Shown here one piece after another: positions 42,408 to 51,707 of a DNA stretch of 61,972 nucleotides. Under the pieces are notes generated by a model, which was not told where the DNA came from, searched no databases, and saw nothing but the letters and a program-made list of their open reading frames with translations. Position 1 is the stretch's first letter. Each line of letters starts with the position of its first letter. The DNA lies in assembly GCA_015233895.1 (NCBI GenBank), contig JADFXG010000016.1, forward strand, positions 1 through 61,972. The letters are read 5' to 3'. Source of the DNA: Nitrospirota bacterium (GTDB lineage: Bacteria; Nitrospirota; Thermodesulfovibrionia; Thermodesulfovibrionales; Magnetobacteriaceae). Position numbers and translations under genes: made by a program.

Positions 42408-43664
42408 ATGTACAAAAAAGGTTATCTTGAAAATGGAACTCCGATAGTTACAGAAACAGTGGCGGGTATGCGCTCTGTCAGCATAGGGATATGGGTAAAG
42501 GTAGGAGCTCGAGTTGAAAGGTGTGAAAAAAACGGGATATCTCACTTTATAGAACATATGTTTTTTAAAGGTACAAAGAACCGGACTCAGGAACAAATCG
42601 CAACAGAAATAGACTATCTCGGAGGTGATTTAAACGCTTTTACAACCAGAGAGAACACCACTTACTACGTAAAAGTGCTAAAAGAGCATGTCAATGAGGC
42701 TGTGGATATTCTCACGGATATATATTTAAATTCATTATTTAGGGAGCAGGATATTCTCAAAGAGCAGGAGATAATCTCTGAGGAAATAAAAATGGTGGAA
42801 GACACCCCTGATGACTACATTCACGATCTGTTTTATACCGATATATGGGGACAGAGCGGTCTGGGTCTGCCTGTGCTTGGCACACAAGAAACAGTGCACG
42901 AAATAACAAGAAACGATATAACAGCACACTTAAGCGCTCACTACGGAACTCAGGATGTGGTAATTTCCTGTGCCGGAAACATTAACCACGAGGCAATGCT
43001 AACATTGTTTAACAGTAAAATCGCTGCCATCCGTTCCGATTCCAACCCGTCCGCTGAAACTAAACTCATTGAAAAGAAACCCTTTTCGGCCTCACTAAAA
43101 GTGTATAAGAAGGACTTTTCTGAAGTGCACATATGTATGGGCATAGAGGGGGTAAAACAAAACAGTACACTCAGGTATCCGTTTCTTATTCTTAACACTA
43201 TATACGGTGCAGGGGTCAGCTCCCGTTTGTTTCAGGAGGTGCGGGAAAAGCGCGGGCTTGCGTACTCCATATTTTCGTTTCTGTCTTCATATGCTGATAC
43301 TGGTGTGTTTGGGGTATATGCGGCAACTGGTAAGAAAAAATACGTTGAGGTCATAGATACAATAATAAAGGAGATGGATTCATTAAAGAACAATATAAAA
43401 GACGATGAATTGCAGAGGGCAAAAAATCAGCTAAAGGGTAACCTTCTGATGGGTCTTGAGTCCACATCCGGCCGTATGCAAAACATAGCCCGGCAGGAAA
43501 TATACTACGGCAGGTACTACAGTCCGGGGCAGATTATAAGAGGTATCGAGCGTGTGAAGATGAAACATGTTTATGACATAATAGAGGCTTTTATAGACAA
43601 TGTGCCTAAAGCAGTTACGGTTTTTGGCCCTGCGGATGCCGCTAAATTAAAGGGCGTGGTCTAG
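42408..43664 (+). CDS. M16 family zinc peptidase
   Basis: Processing-peptidase-like zinc metalloprotease of 418 residues. The inverted zinc motif His46-Phe-Ile-Glu49-His50 lies in NGISHFIEHMFFKGT, and the downstream Glu region EQEIISEEIKMVEDTP supplies the third ligand. The partner-domain motif RGLAYSIFSF is intact. Genes of this type commonly follow rpsO-pnp in bacteria. The ATG at 42408 follows GTGAGGG. Substrates in bacteria are mostly unknown. Its end overlaps the convergent lpxK gene by 4 bases. Confidence 0.93.
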   Translation: MYKKGYLENGTPIVTETVAGMRSVSIGIWVKVGARVERCEKNGISHFIEHMFFKGTKNRTQEQIATEIDYLGGDLNAFTTRENTTYYVKVLKEHVNEAVDILTDIYLNSLFREQDILKEQEIISEEIKMVEDTPDDYIHDLFYTDIWGQSGLGLPVLGTQETVHEITRNDITAHLSAHYGTQDVVISCAGNINHEAMLTLFNSKIAAIRSDSNPSAETKLIEKKPFSASLKVYKKDFSEVHICMGIEGVKQNSTLRYPFLILNTIYGAGVSSRLFQEVREKRGLAYSIFSFLSSYADTGVFGVYAATGKKKYVEVIDTIIKEMDSLKNNIKDDELQRAKNQLKGNLLMGLESTSGRMQNIARQEIYYGRYYSPGQIIRGIERVKMKHVYDIIEAFIDNVPKAVTVFGPADAAKLKGVV

Positions 43665-44659
43665 ATACCAAGCAGAATTTCTTTATAAAACTCATCATCA
43701 ATTATAAAATCAATCCCAAGAGCAAAAAGGCTGCTGTTATCGAAATTTCTGAGTTTTATCAAATCCTTTTCGGTAGTTATAATGGCCTCAGCGGATACTG
43801 AGTGCGCCTGTGCCATAATACTTTTGATATCCGATGCTTTATAGCCATAATGGTCACGGAATGTCTTTAGTTTTAAGACATTGGCGCCAAGCTCTTTCAG
43901 AGAATCTGAAAATGACTGAGGATTAGCTATTCCGCAAAAAGCATACACTCTTTTACCGGTCATCAAGTTCAGCGGTAATTTCTCTCCGTTCGGTGTTATC
44001 AAATAAGCTGCCCTGTGCGAGGCTTTATATATATGGTCAGTGATTTCTATTTTTTTAAGCGTATCAGTTCTGTCAAAGCGGTACAGGTCACTGCTTACGG
44101 CTTTTCCATTTGAGGCACTTTTTGTCAGCACAACCACATTAGCACGCCTTAGCTCACTAACGGGCTCCCTCAGAGGTCCCATAGGAAACAGTCTGCCGTT
44201 TCCAAAACCCGACACTGAATCAATCAAAACCACGTCTATATCCCGCTTAACCCTCCAGTGTTGAAAACCATCGTCAATTATAAATAGGTTAGCGCCTTCA
44301 GACATTACACCTGCCTCGTATCTGTCAGCGCCCTTTATAATTTCAACCCCTTTTAGCCGAAGCGCCATCAAGTACGGTTCATCACCGCTTTGGTGATACT
44401 CTGTAAGCGGGCCGTCCCCTTTTGAGACAAACACTGGGTTTTTAGCTTTGCCCCTGTACCCTCTTGTTAATATACACGGGAAATATCCGTATTTTTTTGC
44501 CTCCTCAGCTATGGCTATAACAAGGGGGGTCTTGCCGGTTCCGCCAAGGGTGAGATTGCCCACGCTTATGGTTTTATGGGGTAGTTGCCGCTGTTTGCTT
44601 AGCCCCCGCCTCCGGCTTAACCTGTACCCAGCATAGTAAATGTATTCAACAACGTTCAT
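43661..44659 (-). CDS. lpxK: Tetraacyldisaccharide 4'-kinase
   Basis: Inner-membrane-associated kinase that phosphorylates the 4' position of the lipid A precursor, a late step of the Raetz pathway. The 332-residue protein has the P-loop GGTGKTPL at about 39-46, the family block ILTRGYRGKAKNPVFV, and the acidic strand IDDGFQHWRVKRDIDVVLID. Lipid A synthesis confirms an outer membrane with LPS. The ATG at 44659 has no neighbouring lipid A gene, and the gene converges with the M16 peptidase. Confidence 0.96.
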   Translation of the reverse strand: MNVVEYIYYAGYRLSRRRGLSKQRQLPHKTISVGNLTLGGTGKTPLVIAIAEEAKKYGYFPCILTRGYRGKAKNPVFVSKGDGPLTEYHQSGDEPYLMALRLKGVEIIKGADRYEAGVMSEGANLFIIDDGFQHWRVKRDIDVVLIDSVSGFGNGRLFPMGPLREPVSELRRANVVVLTKSASNGKAVSSDLYRFDRTDTLKKIEITDHIYKASHRAAYLITPNGEKLPLNLMTGKRVYAFCGIANPQSFSDSLKELGANVLKLKTFRDHYGYKASDIKSIMAQAHSVSAEAIITTEKDLIKLRNFDNSSLFALGIDFIIDDEFYKEILLGI

Positions 44660-44741
44660 CTGACTATTGAATTATACCAAATTAAGCTCAGAACTATAAT
44701 ATTCAAACACCTGCAAATTTAAATTATTGTTAAAAAGACTT

Positions 44742-44771
44742 TTGTTATGCGATTTGGATTTATGTTACAAT
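44742..44771 (+). promoter_or_regulatory. Candidate promoter for the histidine kinase operon
   Basis: TTGTTA (44742-44747), an 18-base spacer and TACAAT (44766-44771) lie 45 bases before the GTG start. The -35 matches 4 of 6 and the -10 matches 5 of 6. Confidence 0.45.
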
Positions 44772-44816
44772 TGCTCTGGGATAAGAACTCTGTAAACAAC
44801 GATATCAGGAAAAATA

Positions 44817-46172
44817 GTGGAAAATCATAAAGATTTACAACCGTGTAAAATTTTTTATAAGTTGGCGACGCTTAAAACCGTGTGGTTAATGTTGGTTTTT
44901 CTTTTTGCAGCTGAGATTCTAACCGCAATTATTACGCCAACAATGAGTTTTTTGTTCCATAGAAAAGTTTATTATGATTATCTTATCACTGGATTTGTAG
45001 CAGCTTTTATAGTGTCTCTGGTGGTTCTCTCTATTTTGTTATCTTTAATAAATATGTTATCTTTAGAACGTAAAAAGTTTATCAATATACTAAATGCAAT
45101 GGAGGACGGTGTATATATTATAAGCCGAGACTATAATATTGAGTATATTAATCCAATCATTGAAAAAGAATTTGGGAAAAAAGATGGGAAAAAATGCTAC
45201 AACTATCTCCATGACAGAGCTGAACCTTGCCCATGGTGTAATACTCAAAAGGTTTTTTCCGGGGAACAGATACATACACAAGTGTTCTGCTCTAAAAACA
45301 ATAAGACTTATGAACTCTTTGATACTTCAGTTATCACCCACAATGGAGATCTATCAAAGTTAGGGATAATTCATGATATTACTAAACGTAAACAAATGGA
45401 TGAAGAGATAAAGACTATAAACCAGAAATTGCAAAACAGGGTGGTAGAGGAGGTAGCAAAAAACCGCACTAAAGATCAGTTGATGTTTGAACAATCACGG
45501 CATATATCCATGGGGGAACTGCTGATGAATATCTCTCATCACTGGCGGCAACCACTATGTTCAATCGGGCTTTCAATTCAGGATATAAAAGAAGCATACA
45601 TGTATGGTGAGTTAGATGGGAAATATCTGGATAATAATATAAAAAGTGCTATGTCTGACCTGAACGATTTATCAGAGACATTAGATAAATTCAGAAATTT
45701 ATATACATATGAAAAAGAACAGACAGAATTTAACGCTTCAGAAGCAATAGACAAAGCAGAGGTTCTTATCTCCGGATATATCAAAAATATGGGTATTAGA
45801 ATTGAAAAAGAATTAGACAGGAGTTTGATTATAAAAGGGTTTCAGAATGAGTTTACCCAGATAATTTTAAATATTTTGACTAACGCAAAAGATAAGTTTG
45901 AACAGAAGAGTATACCCGATGGAATTATCAGGGTGAAATTGAATAAAGATGCTGCTACTGACAGAATGATTATATCTGTTTTAGATAATGGTGGTGAAAT
46001 TCCAAATGATATAATAAACAAAGTATTTGAGCCATACTTTACCACTAAAGATAAGGCACAGAGAACCGGAATGGGGTTATATATGTCAAAGGTAATAGTG
46101 GAGCAAAACATGAAAGGCACACTTTCTGCCAGAAACAATGATGGATGGTGTGACTTTAGGATAGAGATATGA
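44817..46172 (+). CDS. PAS domain sensor histidine kinase
   Basis: Membrane sensor kinase of 451 residues. Two hydrophobic segments (about 20-43 and 60-82) flank a short loop. A PAS-like domain follows at about 90-195, containing a Cys-His cluster (KKCYNYLHDRAEPCPWCNT) that could sense metal or redox state. The phospho-accepting His241 lies in SHHWRQPL. The ATPase domain has NILTNAKDKFE, DNGGEI and GMGLYMSKVIVEQ. The GTG at 44817 has AGGAAAAA upstream. Its stop overlaps the response regulator start by 4 bases, so the two form a pair. Confidence 0.93.
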   Translation: MENHKDLQPCKIFYKLATLKTVWLMLVFLFAAEILTAIITPTMSFLFHRKVYYDYLITGFVAAFIVSLVVLSILLSLINMLSLERKKFINILNAMEDGVYIISRDYNIEYINPIIEKEFGKKDGKKCYNYLHDRAEPCPWCNTQKVFSGEQIHTQVFCSKNNKTYELFDTSVITHNGDLSKLGIIHDITKRKQMDEEIKTINQKLQNRVVEEVAKNRTKDQLMFEQSRHISMGELLMNISHHWRQPLCSIGLSIQDIKEAYMYGELDGKYLDNNIKSAMSDLNDLSETLDKFRNLYTYEKEQTEFNASEAIDKAEVLISGYIKNMGIRIEKELDRSLIIKGFQNEFTQIILNILTNAKDKFEQKSIPDGIIRVKLNKDAATDRMIISVLDNGGEIPNDIINKVFEPYFTTKDKAQRTGMGLYMSKVIVEQNMKGTLSARNNDGWCDFRIEI

Positions 46173-46570
46173 CACATAATGATGAATTATTGAAAAATTT
46201 GACAATACTGTATGTTGAGGATGAGGTTAATATCAGGGAACTGATTACACGCTTTTTAAAAAGACGGGTTGCAGCCGTTTATGAAGCGCAAAATGGCAAA
46301 GAGGGTTTGGATATTTATACATCACACAAATCAGAGATTGATTTAGTGATAACCGATATTCAAATGCCCGTTATGGATGGCATGGCGATGATAGAGGAAA
46401 TCCTGATACAAGATGCAGCACAGCCTATTATAATAACCACAGCGTATAAAGACTCTTCTCACACAAGCGACAGGGTTTGCAGAAATATATTTAAACCAAT
46501 CAATCTGGAGTATTTGACTGAGAGTATTTTGTTTTGTGTGGGTATGAGTCCTGAAAATGAGGCATCATAA
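46169..46570 (+). CDS. Response regulator receiver-only protein
   Basis: 133-residue CheY-like receiver with no output domain. It has the acidic pair in ILYVEDEVNI, the phospho-acceptor Asp63 in TDIQMPVMDG, the conserved Thr in IIITTAYK and the Lys in FKPINLEYL. It is translationally coupled by the ATGA overlap to the kinase gene. Output is probably through another protein, as for single-domain regulators. It converges with the M20 peptidase gene. Confidence 0.93.
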   Translation: MTHNDELLKNLTILYVEDEVNIRELITRFLKRRVAAVYEAQNGKEGLDIYTSHKSEIDLVITDIQMPVMDGMAMIEEILIQDAAQPIIITTAYKDSSHTSDRVCRNIFKPINLEYLTESILFCVGMSPENEAS

Positions 46571-47722
46571 TTTTTTTAATGCCATAGTAACAGCGTTAGC
46601 CATAAACCCGGCTGCGGTAATCATAGCGGTTTCATCAAAGTCAAAACGGCTGCTATGGGCACTGCCTGCGTGTTCATTTGTGTTGCCGAGGGCGCCGTAC
46701 CGCACAAAACATGCGGGCACAATCTGCGCAAAAAAAGCAAAATCCTCACCCCCCATCACCGGATTTGGAAACTCTATAACCTTTTCCCTGCCGGCTGCTA
46801 AAATTGCAGCCTCCTTTGCTATTTCATACATACCTGGGTCATTGACCACCGAGGGATATCCGCTGTGTATGGTTACTTTAATCTCAGCATTGTAAAACCC
46901 AGCAAGGCTCCCAGCAAGCGCATGTAACTTATTAAAAATCGTTTCACGTGTAATTGTGTCTATGGTGCGTATAGTTCCTTTTATGAGAGCGTTCTCTGCT
47001 ATGGCATTATTAACCGTACCAGCCTGAATTTTACCGATAGTTATAACGGCAGGCGAAAGCGGGTCAATCATCCGTGAGACTATGGTCTGAATCTGCAAAA
47101 CCATCTGGCAGGCTATCAAAACCGAATCAATCGCCTCGTGAGGTCTTGCAGCGTGGCCGCCCCGGCCAGTTATCTCCACGTCAAAGCCATTTGTAAATGC
47201 CGTGTTAACCCCGGGTTTAATGGCAATCTCTCCTGTTTTATAGTGTAAATCCAGATGACCGCCAAATATGGCGCTTACTCCGTTAAGAACTCCGGCCTCG
47301 ACCATTGGCTTTGCCCCTCCTGTGCCCTCCTCATCGGGCTGAAACACAAAGAGCACATTACCAGGAGGCGGATTTTCTTTGAGCAGGGCTGCAGCTCCCA
47401 GCGCTATTGCCACGTGGCCGTCGTGGCCACAGGCGTGCATCACGCCTGGCACACATGAGGCAAACTCAAGACCGGTTTCCTCTGAAACCGGAAGCGCATC
47501 CATATCGGCTCTGACAGCTATCGTCTTTGAGCCTGAGCGGGTTGTAATCCTGCCGAGCACGCCGGTACCGGCAACTCCTGCTGTGTAATCAAGCCCCAGC
47601 TCCTGCAGCTTTCTACAGATAAGAGCACTGGTTTTATGTTCAGTAAAACCCAATTCCGGTGTTCTATGGATAGTGCGCCTGATTTCCACCATCCACTTAA
47701 AAAGACTGTCGCTTACTTTCAT
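46565..47722 (-). CDS. M20-family amidohydrolase (hippurate hydrolase/IAA-amino acid hydrolase type)
   Basis: Metal-dependent amidase of 385 residues. The metal-binding His is seen in VRADMDALPVSEETGLEF and CGHDGHVAIALGAA; EEGTGGAKPMVEAG holds the catalytic Glu; MGGEDFAFFA and HSSRFDFDE lie near the end. The dimerisation domain (GRGGHAARPHEAIDSV) is intact. It probably cleaves N-acyl amino acids or similar amides, but the substrate is not known. Its ATG overlaps the murJ stop by 4 bases, so they are coupled. Confidence 0.92.
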   Translation of the reverse strand: MKVSDSLFKWMVEIRRTIHRTPELGFTEHKTSALICRKLQELGLDYTAGVAGTGVLGRITTRSGSKTIAVRADMDALPVSEETGLEFASCVPGVMHACGHDGHVAIALGAAALLKENPPPGNVLFVFQPDEEGTGGAKPMVEAGVLNGVSAIFGGHLDLHYKTGEIAIKPGVNTAFTNGFDVEITGRGGHAARPHEAIDSVLIACQMVLQIQTIVSRMIDPLSPAVITIGKIQAGTVNNAIAENALIKGTIRTIDTITRETIFNKLHALAGSLAGFYNAEIKVTIHSGYPSVVNDPGMYEIAKEAAILAAGREKVIEFPNPVMGGEDFAFFAQIVPACFVRYGALGNTNEHAGSAHSSRFDFDETAMITAAGFMANAVTMALKKL

Positions 47723-49335
47723 TTTTTCTTATTCCACCTGCGTTTTAAAGTTCGTAGAAAATATCCAACCTCGTTACTTTTAAGGATAAGTGCTGCTCCA
47801 AAATAAACACCTGTGCTTGCGGCAATGGTTACAAACAAAAACCATGCTTTAACCAAATGGCTTTTTACCATAAATCCGTCAAAAACAGCCGTCAGAAAAT
47901 AACCGAATACTCCCATAATAACCGATGCTGCAAGAGTTTTTCCAAATGAAACCGCTATTCCTTTAAAATCAATGTTTGAAAGACGTTTTTTTAGAAGGAA
48001 AAACAACATCGAAAAATTAAACGCAGAAGCTCCGGCATTTGCTAGCGCAAGCCCCAGATAACTAAAGGGACCCATCAGGGTTAAACTTAAGAGCACGTTC
48101 AGAGTCAAAGACAACACGGCAGATTTAACCGGAGTCCTGGTGTCCTGAAGGGAGTAAAAAGAAGCTGTCAGCACCCTGACTCCTACCATCGCCCATATTC
48201 CCAGTGAATAGCAAATAAGTGCGGTTGCCGTTCCCTTAACAGCCTCCGGTCCAAACTTACCATGCTCAAACAAAGCTGCCACTATGGGTTTTGACAGGGC
48301 AATAAGCCCAAGCATTGAAGGAACGGTTACAGAAAACAGGAGTTTTAGAGAGAATGCGAAATCTCCGGCAAGAGCTTCAAAGTCTTTCTTTGCCGCATGT
48401 TCTGATAGTGCAGGAAGGGCAGCCATCCCCACTGCCACTCCAAATACGCCAACCGGAAACTGTATCAGTCTCATAGAATAGTACAAATAGGTTATGCTGC
48501 CAACGGGCAGAAATGAGGCCAATATGGTGCTTACAAAGATGTTTACCTGAGCCACTGCAGTTCCCACTGTTGCCGGTAAAATCAATTTCCCCATACGTTT
48601 TAATCCCTTGTGGTTAAATCCGGTGCTGGGTTTAAGGGAATAATTGTGTTTAAAAAATGTTGGTAGCTGCCACAGAAACTGTACTACTCCTCCTATCGTA
48701 ACCCCAAGAGCAACAGCCACAGCCGGAGATACTTTAATGGCGGTAAAAACTGCAATTGCGGCTATTATAGCGATATTAAACCATGCCGATGCAAGCGCAG
48801 GGATAAAAAACACTCTTTTTGTGTTAAGAGCCCCCATGACAAGAGCTGCAATGCTAACGCAAAGCAAAAATGGAAACATTATACGAGTAAGCATAATCGT
48901 GGTTTTAAATTTCACAATATTTTGTAAAAAACCGGGCGCAATAGCAGACACTATCTGAGGAGCAAAAACAACCCCTAAAGCACAGAAAATCCCTATAAAT
49001 ATGACTACAAATGTGAAAGCCTTTCTGACAACAAGAGCTGCCTCAGCATCCCCGTCCTTAGTTCGGATTTCCGTGAGAACCGGAATCAGCCCTGAGGACA
49101 TAGAGCCCTCGGCAAAGAGTTCACGCATAAGGTTGGGAATTCTGAAAGCCACAAAAAAGGAGTCGGAAAGGTCAGAGGCGCCCAGAACCCTGGCTACAAG
49201 CATATCACGTACAAACCCAAGCAGCCTGCTAAGAGAAGTGGCTACCGACATGGAAAAAGCGCTGCGGGCTATTTTACCTGACGATGACGGTTCAACTGCT
49301 CTTGCTGTGCTGCCCTCGTTAGAGAGTTCTTGCAA
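47719..49335 (-). CDS. murJ: Lipid II flippase MurJ
   Basis: Inner-membrane flippase that moves lipid II to the periplasmic side for peptidoglycan synthesis. The 538-residue protein has many hydrophobic segments and the MurJ opening SVATSLSRLLGFVRDMLVAR. Conserved arginines in the first helices are visible, and FAEGSMSSGLIPVLTE and YSLQDTRTPVKSA are typical. The frame starts at TTG 49335 and overlaps the upstream unknown gene by 17 bases. The true start may be slightly later, just before the first membrane segment. Confidence 0.95.
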   Translation of the reverse strand: MQELSNEGSTARAVEPSSSGKIARSAFSMSVATSLSRLLGFVRDMLVARVLGASDLSDSFFVAFRIPNLMRELFAEGSMSSGLIPVLTEIRTKDGDAEAALVVRKAFTFVVIFIGIFCALGVVFAPQIVSAIAPGFLQNIVKFKTTIMLTRIMFPFLLCVSIAALVMGALNTKRVFFIPALASAWFNIAIIAAIAVFTAIKVSPAVAVALGVTIGGVVQFLWQLPTFFKHNYSLKPSTGFNHKGLKRMGKLILPATVGTAVAQVNIFVSTILASFLPVGSITYLYYSMRLIQFPVGVFGVAVGMAALPALSEHAAKKDFEALAGDFAFSLKLLFSVTVPSMLGLIALSKPIVAALFEHGKFGPEAVKGTATALICYSLGIWAMVGVRVLTASFYSLQDTRTPVKSAVLSLTLNVLLSLTLMGPFSYLGLALANAGASAFNFSMLFFLLKKRLSNIDFKGIAVSFGKTLAASVIMGVFGYFLTAVFDGFMVKSHLVKAWFLFVTIAASTGVYFGAALILKSNEVGYFLRTLKRRWNKKK

Positions 49336-49741
49336 AACCTATTTCCAACTGGAGGTCTTTTTTTGCCTGTTCTATGTCAAAGCCCGATTTCAAGCGGTTT
49401 ACTGTAAAATCAGCGATAAGGGCCCTCAACATGTCTATCAGGTTTTCATTGTCCTGTTTCATTGACTCAAGAAAAGCCATGTTTGTGAGAGCCTCCCTAA
49501 CAGGAGAGTCCTCAGGAATGTTCTGCTCCACAAGTTTTTTGTATGTAAGGATACTCTGGTTTGTAGCCATCCAGTAAAAGAAAACAAAAACAAAATTATT
49601 GTAGAAACTCATGCTTATCTCATCAAGATTTAATGCTGACAGGGTTTCGGCAACATCCTCTCTCAGATCTGCTTTATACTGTTCCAGTGTGTAGCATACC
49701 TTACCGGCAAGTACCTCAAAAGGTGTAAAATTCCATTCCAT
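49319..49741 (-). CDS. Unknown 140-residue protein upstream of murJ
   Basis: No family recognised. It begins MEWNFTPFEVLAGKVCYTLE and is predicted to be mostly helical, with a hydrophobic SFYNNFVFVFFYWMATNQ stretch that may be buried rather than membrane spanning. It starts at ATG 49741 and overlaps the murJ frame by 17 bases, so the two are likely coupled. The link to peptidoglycan synthesis is only positional. Confidence 0.7.
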   Translation of the reverse strand: MEWNFTPFEVLAGKVCYTLEQYKADLREDVAETLSALNLDEISMSFYNNFVFVFFYWMATNQSILTYKKLVEQNIPEDSPVREALTNMAFLESMKQDNENLIDMLRALIADFTVNRLKSGFDIEQAKKDLQLEIGFARTL

Positions 49742-50037
49742 AGTTACCTCAGTATTCTGTCAAAAGCAGTATTAAAGATTTTGGCATGGATAGAGTATAT
49801 TTATTTTGAATTTAACATGTCAAGGGATTATTGAAATCCTCAAATAAGGAACAAATTCTTTAAATAAGTATCAGAAAGCTTACTGATATGTTGGAACAGG
49901 CGCAAAAAAAGGATAAATGTGTTTTGGCACGGCAAATGCAATATATAGTAGAGAGTGTGTGTGAGTGATTTAAAGCTTGTAATAGTAGTTAAAGCATTGT
50001 TATGATAACAGCTCAATTACGAAAGGAGGTGAAAGGA
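49742..50037. other. Intergenic region before the mini-cytochrome gene
   Basis: A 296-base AT-rich gap between divergent genes. It contains the sigma-54-type element at 49925-49940. No gene or other clear site is seen. Confidence 0.5.
49925..49940 (+). promoter_or_regulatory. Sigma-54 (RpoN)-like promoter of the mini-cytochrome
   Basis: TGGCAC-N5-ATGCA has GG and GC 10 bases apart, with one change from TTGCA at the -12 element. It is intergenic, about 100 bases before the ATG at 50038. The predicted start is around 49950. Confidence 0.6.
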
Positions 50038-50292
50038 ATGAAGAAAGCAGTAGCATTAATGATTATCCTCGTGTTTGCTTTTGCAACAGTTGCAATGGCA
50101 GGTTATGATGATAAGTGCGCTAAATGTCATAATGGCAAAACAGCTCCTGACAAAGCAAAGATGTTGGAGAAGTCCAAAACAGCCGCTGATTTTGTAAAAG
50201 CAGCAGAGGAGTCAAAGAGCCCTATGATGAAGTCTTTTAAAGACAAAGCTGACGAGCTTAAGGCAGCAGCAGCAGAGTTAGGACTTAAATAA
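50038..50292 (+). CDS. Small monohaem c-type cytochrome
   Basis: Exported electron carrier of 84 residues. Residues 1-21 are a Sec signal peptide ending AMA. A single haem-binding CAKCH lies at residues 27-31. The rest is a short, lysine- and alanine-rich helical tail with a Met pair (SPMMKSF) that may provide the distal ligand. The ATG at 50038 follows GAAAGGAGGTGAAAGGA; a longer frame from 50002 would contain that ribosome site and is rejected. It is monocistronic, with a sigma-54-type promoter upstream and a strong terminator downstream. Its redox partners are unknown. Confidence 0.88.
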   Translation: MKKAVALMIILVFAFATVAMAGYDDKCAKCHNGKTAPDKAKMLEKSKTAADFVKAAEESKSPMMKSFKDKADELKAAAAELGLK

Positions 50293-50603
50293 ACACAGTT
50301 AGTTTAGTATTTTTTTGGAACCTTTGCACCCAAAAGGGATGTGACCCCATCCCGGATTTAGTATATGGGGAGTTTCTATAAACTCCCCATTTTTTTTACT
50401 TTTGCCAGGACAAGACCGTAATTTACAGGCATCATACCGAATAGAGACCGAAGGTAAATTGAATAAAACCCTTAACTGGAAAATGCTCGTTCTACATTTT
50501 GAGGATTTCGCAACGCTCTCAACTTATTATTAATTTGCCGAGGTTGTGATACAAGTTACTGACGGCTAAAATATCATAAATATAGAATTTATAGAGTTAT
50601 TTT
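50293..50603. other. Intergenic region after the mini-cytochrome gene
   Basis: A 311-base gap holding the strong terminator at 50365 and a weaker GGGATG/CATCCC hairpin just before it (about 50337-50353). No gene is seen and no clear promoter for the USP gene was found. Confidence 0.5.
50365..50397 (+). terminator. Strong rho-independent terminator after the mini-cytochrome
   Basis: ATGGGGAGTTT (50365-50375) pairs perfectly with AAACTCCCCAT (50380-50390) around a CTAT loop, followed by T-rich DNA. The 11-base-pair stem is the strongest terminator in the window. Confidence 0.93.
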
Positions 50604-51707
50604 ATGAAGGATTTTATTAAAATCAGCAAAGTGCTCCTGTGCCATGACAATGGAGATATCTCTGAGATGTCAGCAGAGCTTGCGTTAAGTATAGCAAGGA
50701 CATTTAAGTTGCCTGTGCTTGGCCTCCACGGCTACAACGCTGTTATGCACGAGGGTGCCTTTAGAATTATGGAGCCGACTTTACCTGCCGAGTACCAGAC
50801 TGAAGAGATCCTTGCAAAACAAAGAGAGGTTCACGCAAGCCTTATTCGTGTCGGAATGGAAAAAATATCTCTTTCATATCTAAAGCCGCTTGAGCCGATA
50901 TTTAGAGATGCTCATGTCCCGTTTAACCCAAAAGTGCGCGAGGGGAAAAACTTTAAAGCCCTCCTTGAGCTAATTAATGAGGAGGACTCAGAGAGCCTTG
51001 TAGTTATCGGTGCCTCCGGGTTTAATCACACCGGGGACGGTTTTGTAGGAAGCGTCTGCTTGAGGGTGCTCAGGCAGTGCGATAATAAAAATTTATTAAT
51101 CGTTAAAAACGGCAAGGCATTAGAGGGCGCTGACTTTGTGGTCGCTTTAGATGGCAGCTCATCAGCTATTTATTCACTTAGGGTTGCCGCCGCTTTGGCA
51201 GAAAAATTTAAGGCAAAACTCCACCTCCTCTATGTCTTTGACTCAGCCCTCCATAATGATTTGTTTAAACGGTTAAAAGACACTTTAATTAATGATGGCG
51301 GGTTTAAATTTAATACAAAAGATCAAGAGAAAATCCACGATGAATTTATTGATAAAGGCCTTGCACGAGTTGGACACATGATATTGAATAAGGCTGAAAA
51401 GGATGTGTTTGGTAACAACAGCGCATCCCATGACACACAACCCGCTTACGGAGCGATGCACGGTTTTGGCCTTATAGGTGACAACGGTAACGGTGCAAAA
51501 AAGAAAACAGTACTCTCAGGGCATATATACAAAAAGATTTGCGATTATGCCAAAGAGGTGGGGGCGTCGTTGATTTTTACTGGGAAAACCGGACGCCATC
51601 ACGCTCTTGGTATTGACATCGGCTCGGTTTGTGAAAACGTTGTGCGTTACAGTCCGTGTAACGTGGTGGTCACACGGAGTGAGGACTTCAGGGGTTGGCA
51701 GCTTTAG
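50604..51707 (+). CDS. Tandem universal stress protein
   Basis: Cytosolic protein with two UspA-fold domains in 367 residues. Each domain carries the ATP-binding pattern G-x2-G-x9-G-S: GASGFNHTGDGFVGS in the first and GKTGRHHALGIDIGS in the second, so both may bind nucleotide. The second domain carries an insertion of roughly 80 residues before its final motif. It starts at ATG 50604. Its 3' end overlaps the radical SAM gene by 13 bases, so the two proteins are probably produced together. Universal stress proteins respond to starvation, redox or energy stress; a specific role is unknown. Confidence 0.88.
   Translation: MKDFIKISKVLLCHDNGDISEMSAELALSIARTFKLPVLGLHGYNAVMHEGAFRIMEPTLPAEYQTEEILAKQREVHASLIRVGMEKISLSYLKPLEPIFRDAHVPFNPKVREGKNFKALLELINEEDSESLVVIGASGFNHTGDGFVGSVCLRVLRQCDNKNLLIVKNGKALEGADFVVALDGSSSAIYSLRVAAALAEKFKAKLHLLYVFDSALHNDLFKRLKDTLINDGGFKFNTKDQEKIHDEFIDKGLARVGHMILNKAEKDVFGNNSASHDTQPAYGAMHGFGLIGDNGNGAKKKTVLSGHIYKKICDYAKEVGASLIFTGKTGRHHALGIDIGSVCENVVRYSPCNVVVTRSEDFRGWQL

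Noticed and set aside
46944-46958. GTTTCACGTGTAA, part of a parS-like sequence
   Set aside because: It lies inside the M20 amidohydrolase coding sequence and matches only one half of the palindrome.
47409-47420. GCCACGTGGC palindrome
   Set aside because: It lies inside the amidohydrolase coding sequence and lacks the outer TGTT/AACA bases of parS.
50002-50037. Upstream extension of the mini-cytochrome
   Set aside because: It would overlap the strong ribosome site at about 50020-50032 and place extra residues before a clear Sec signal peptide.
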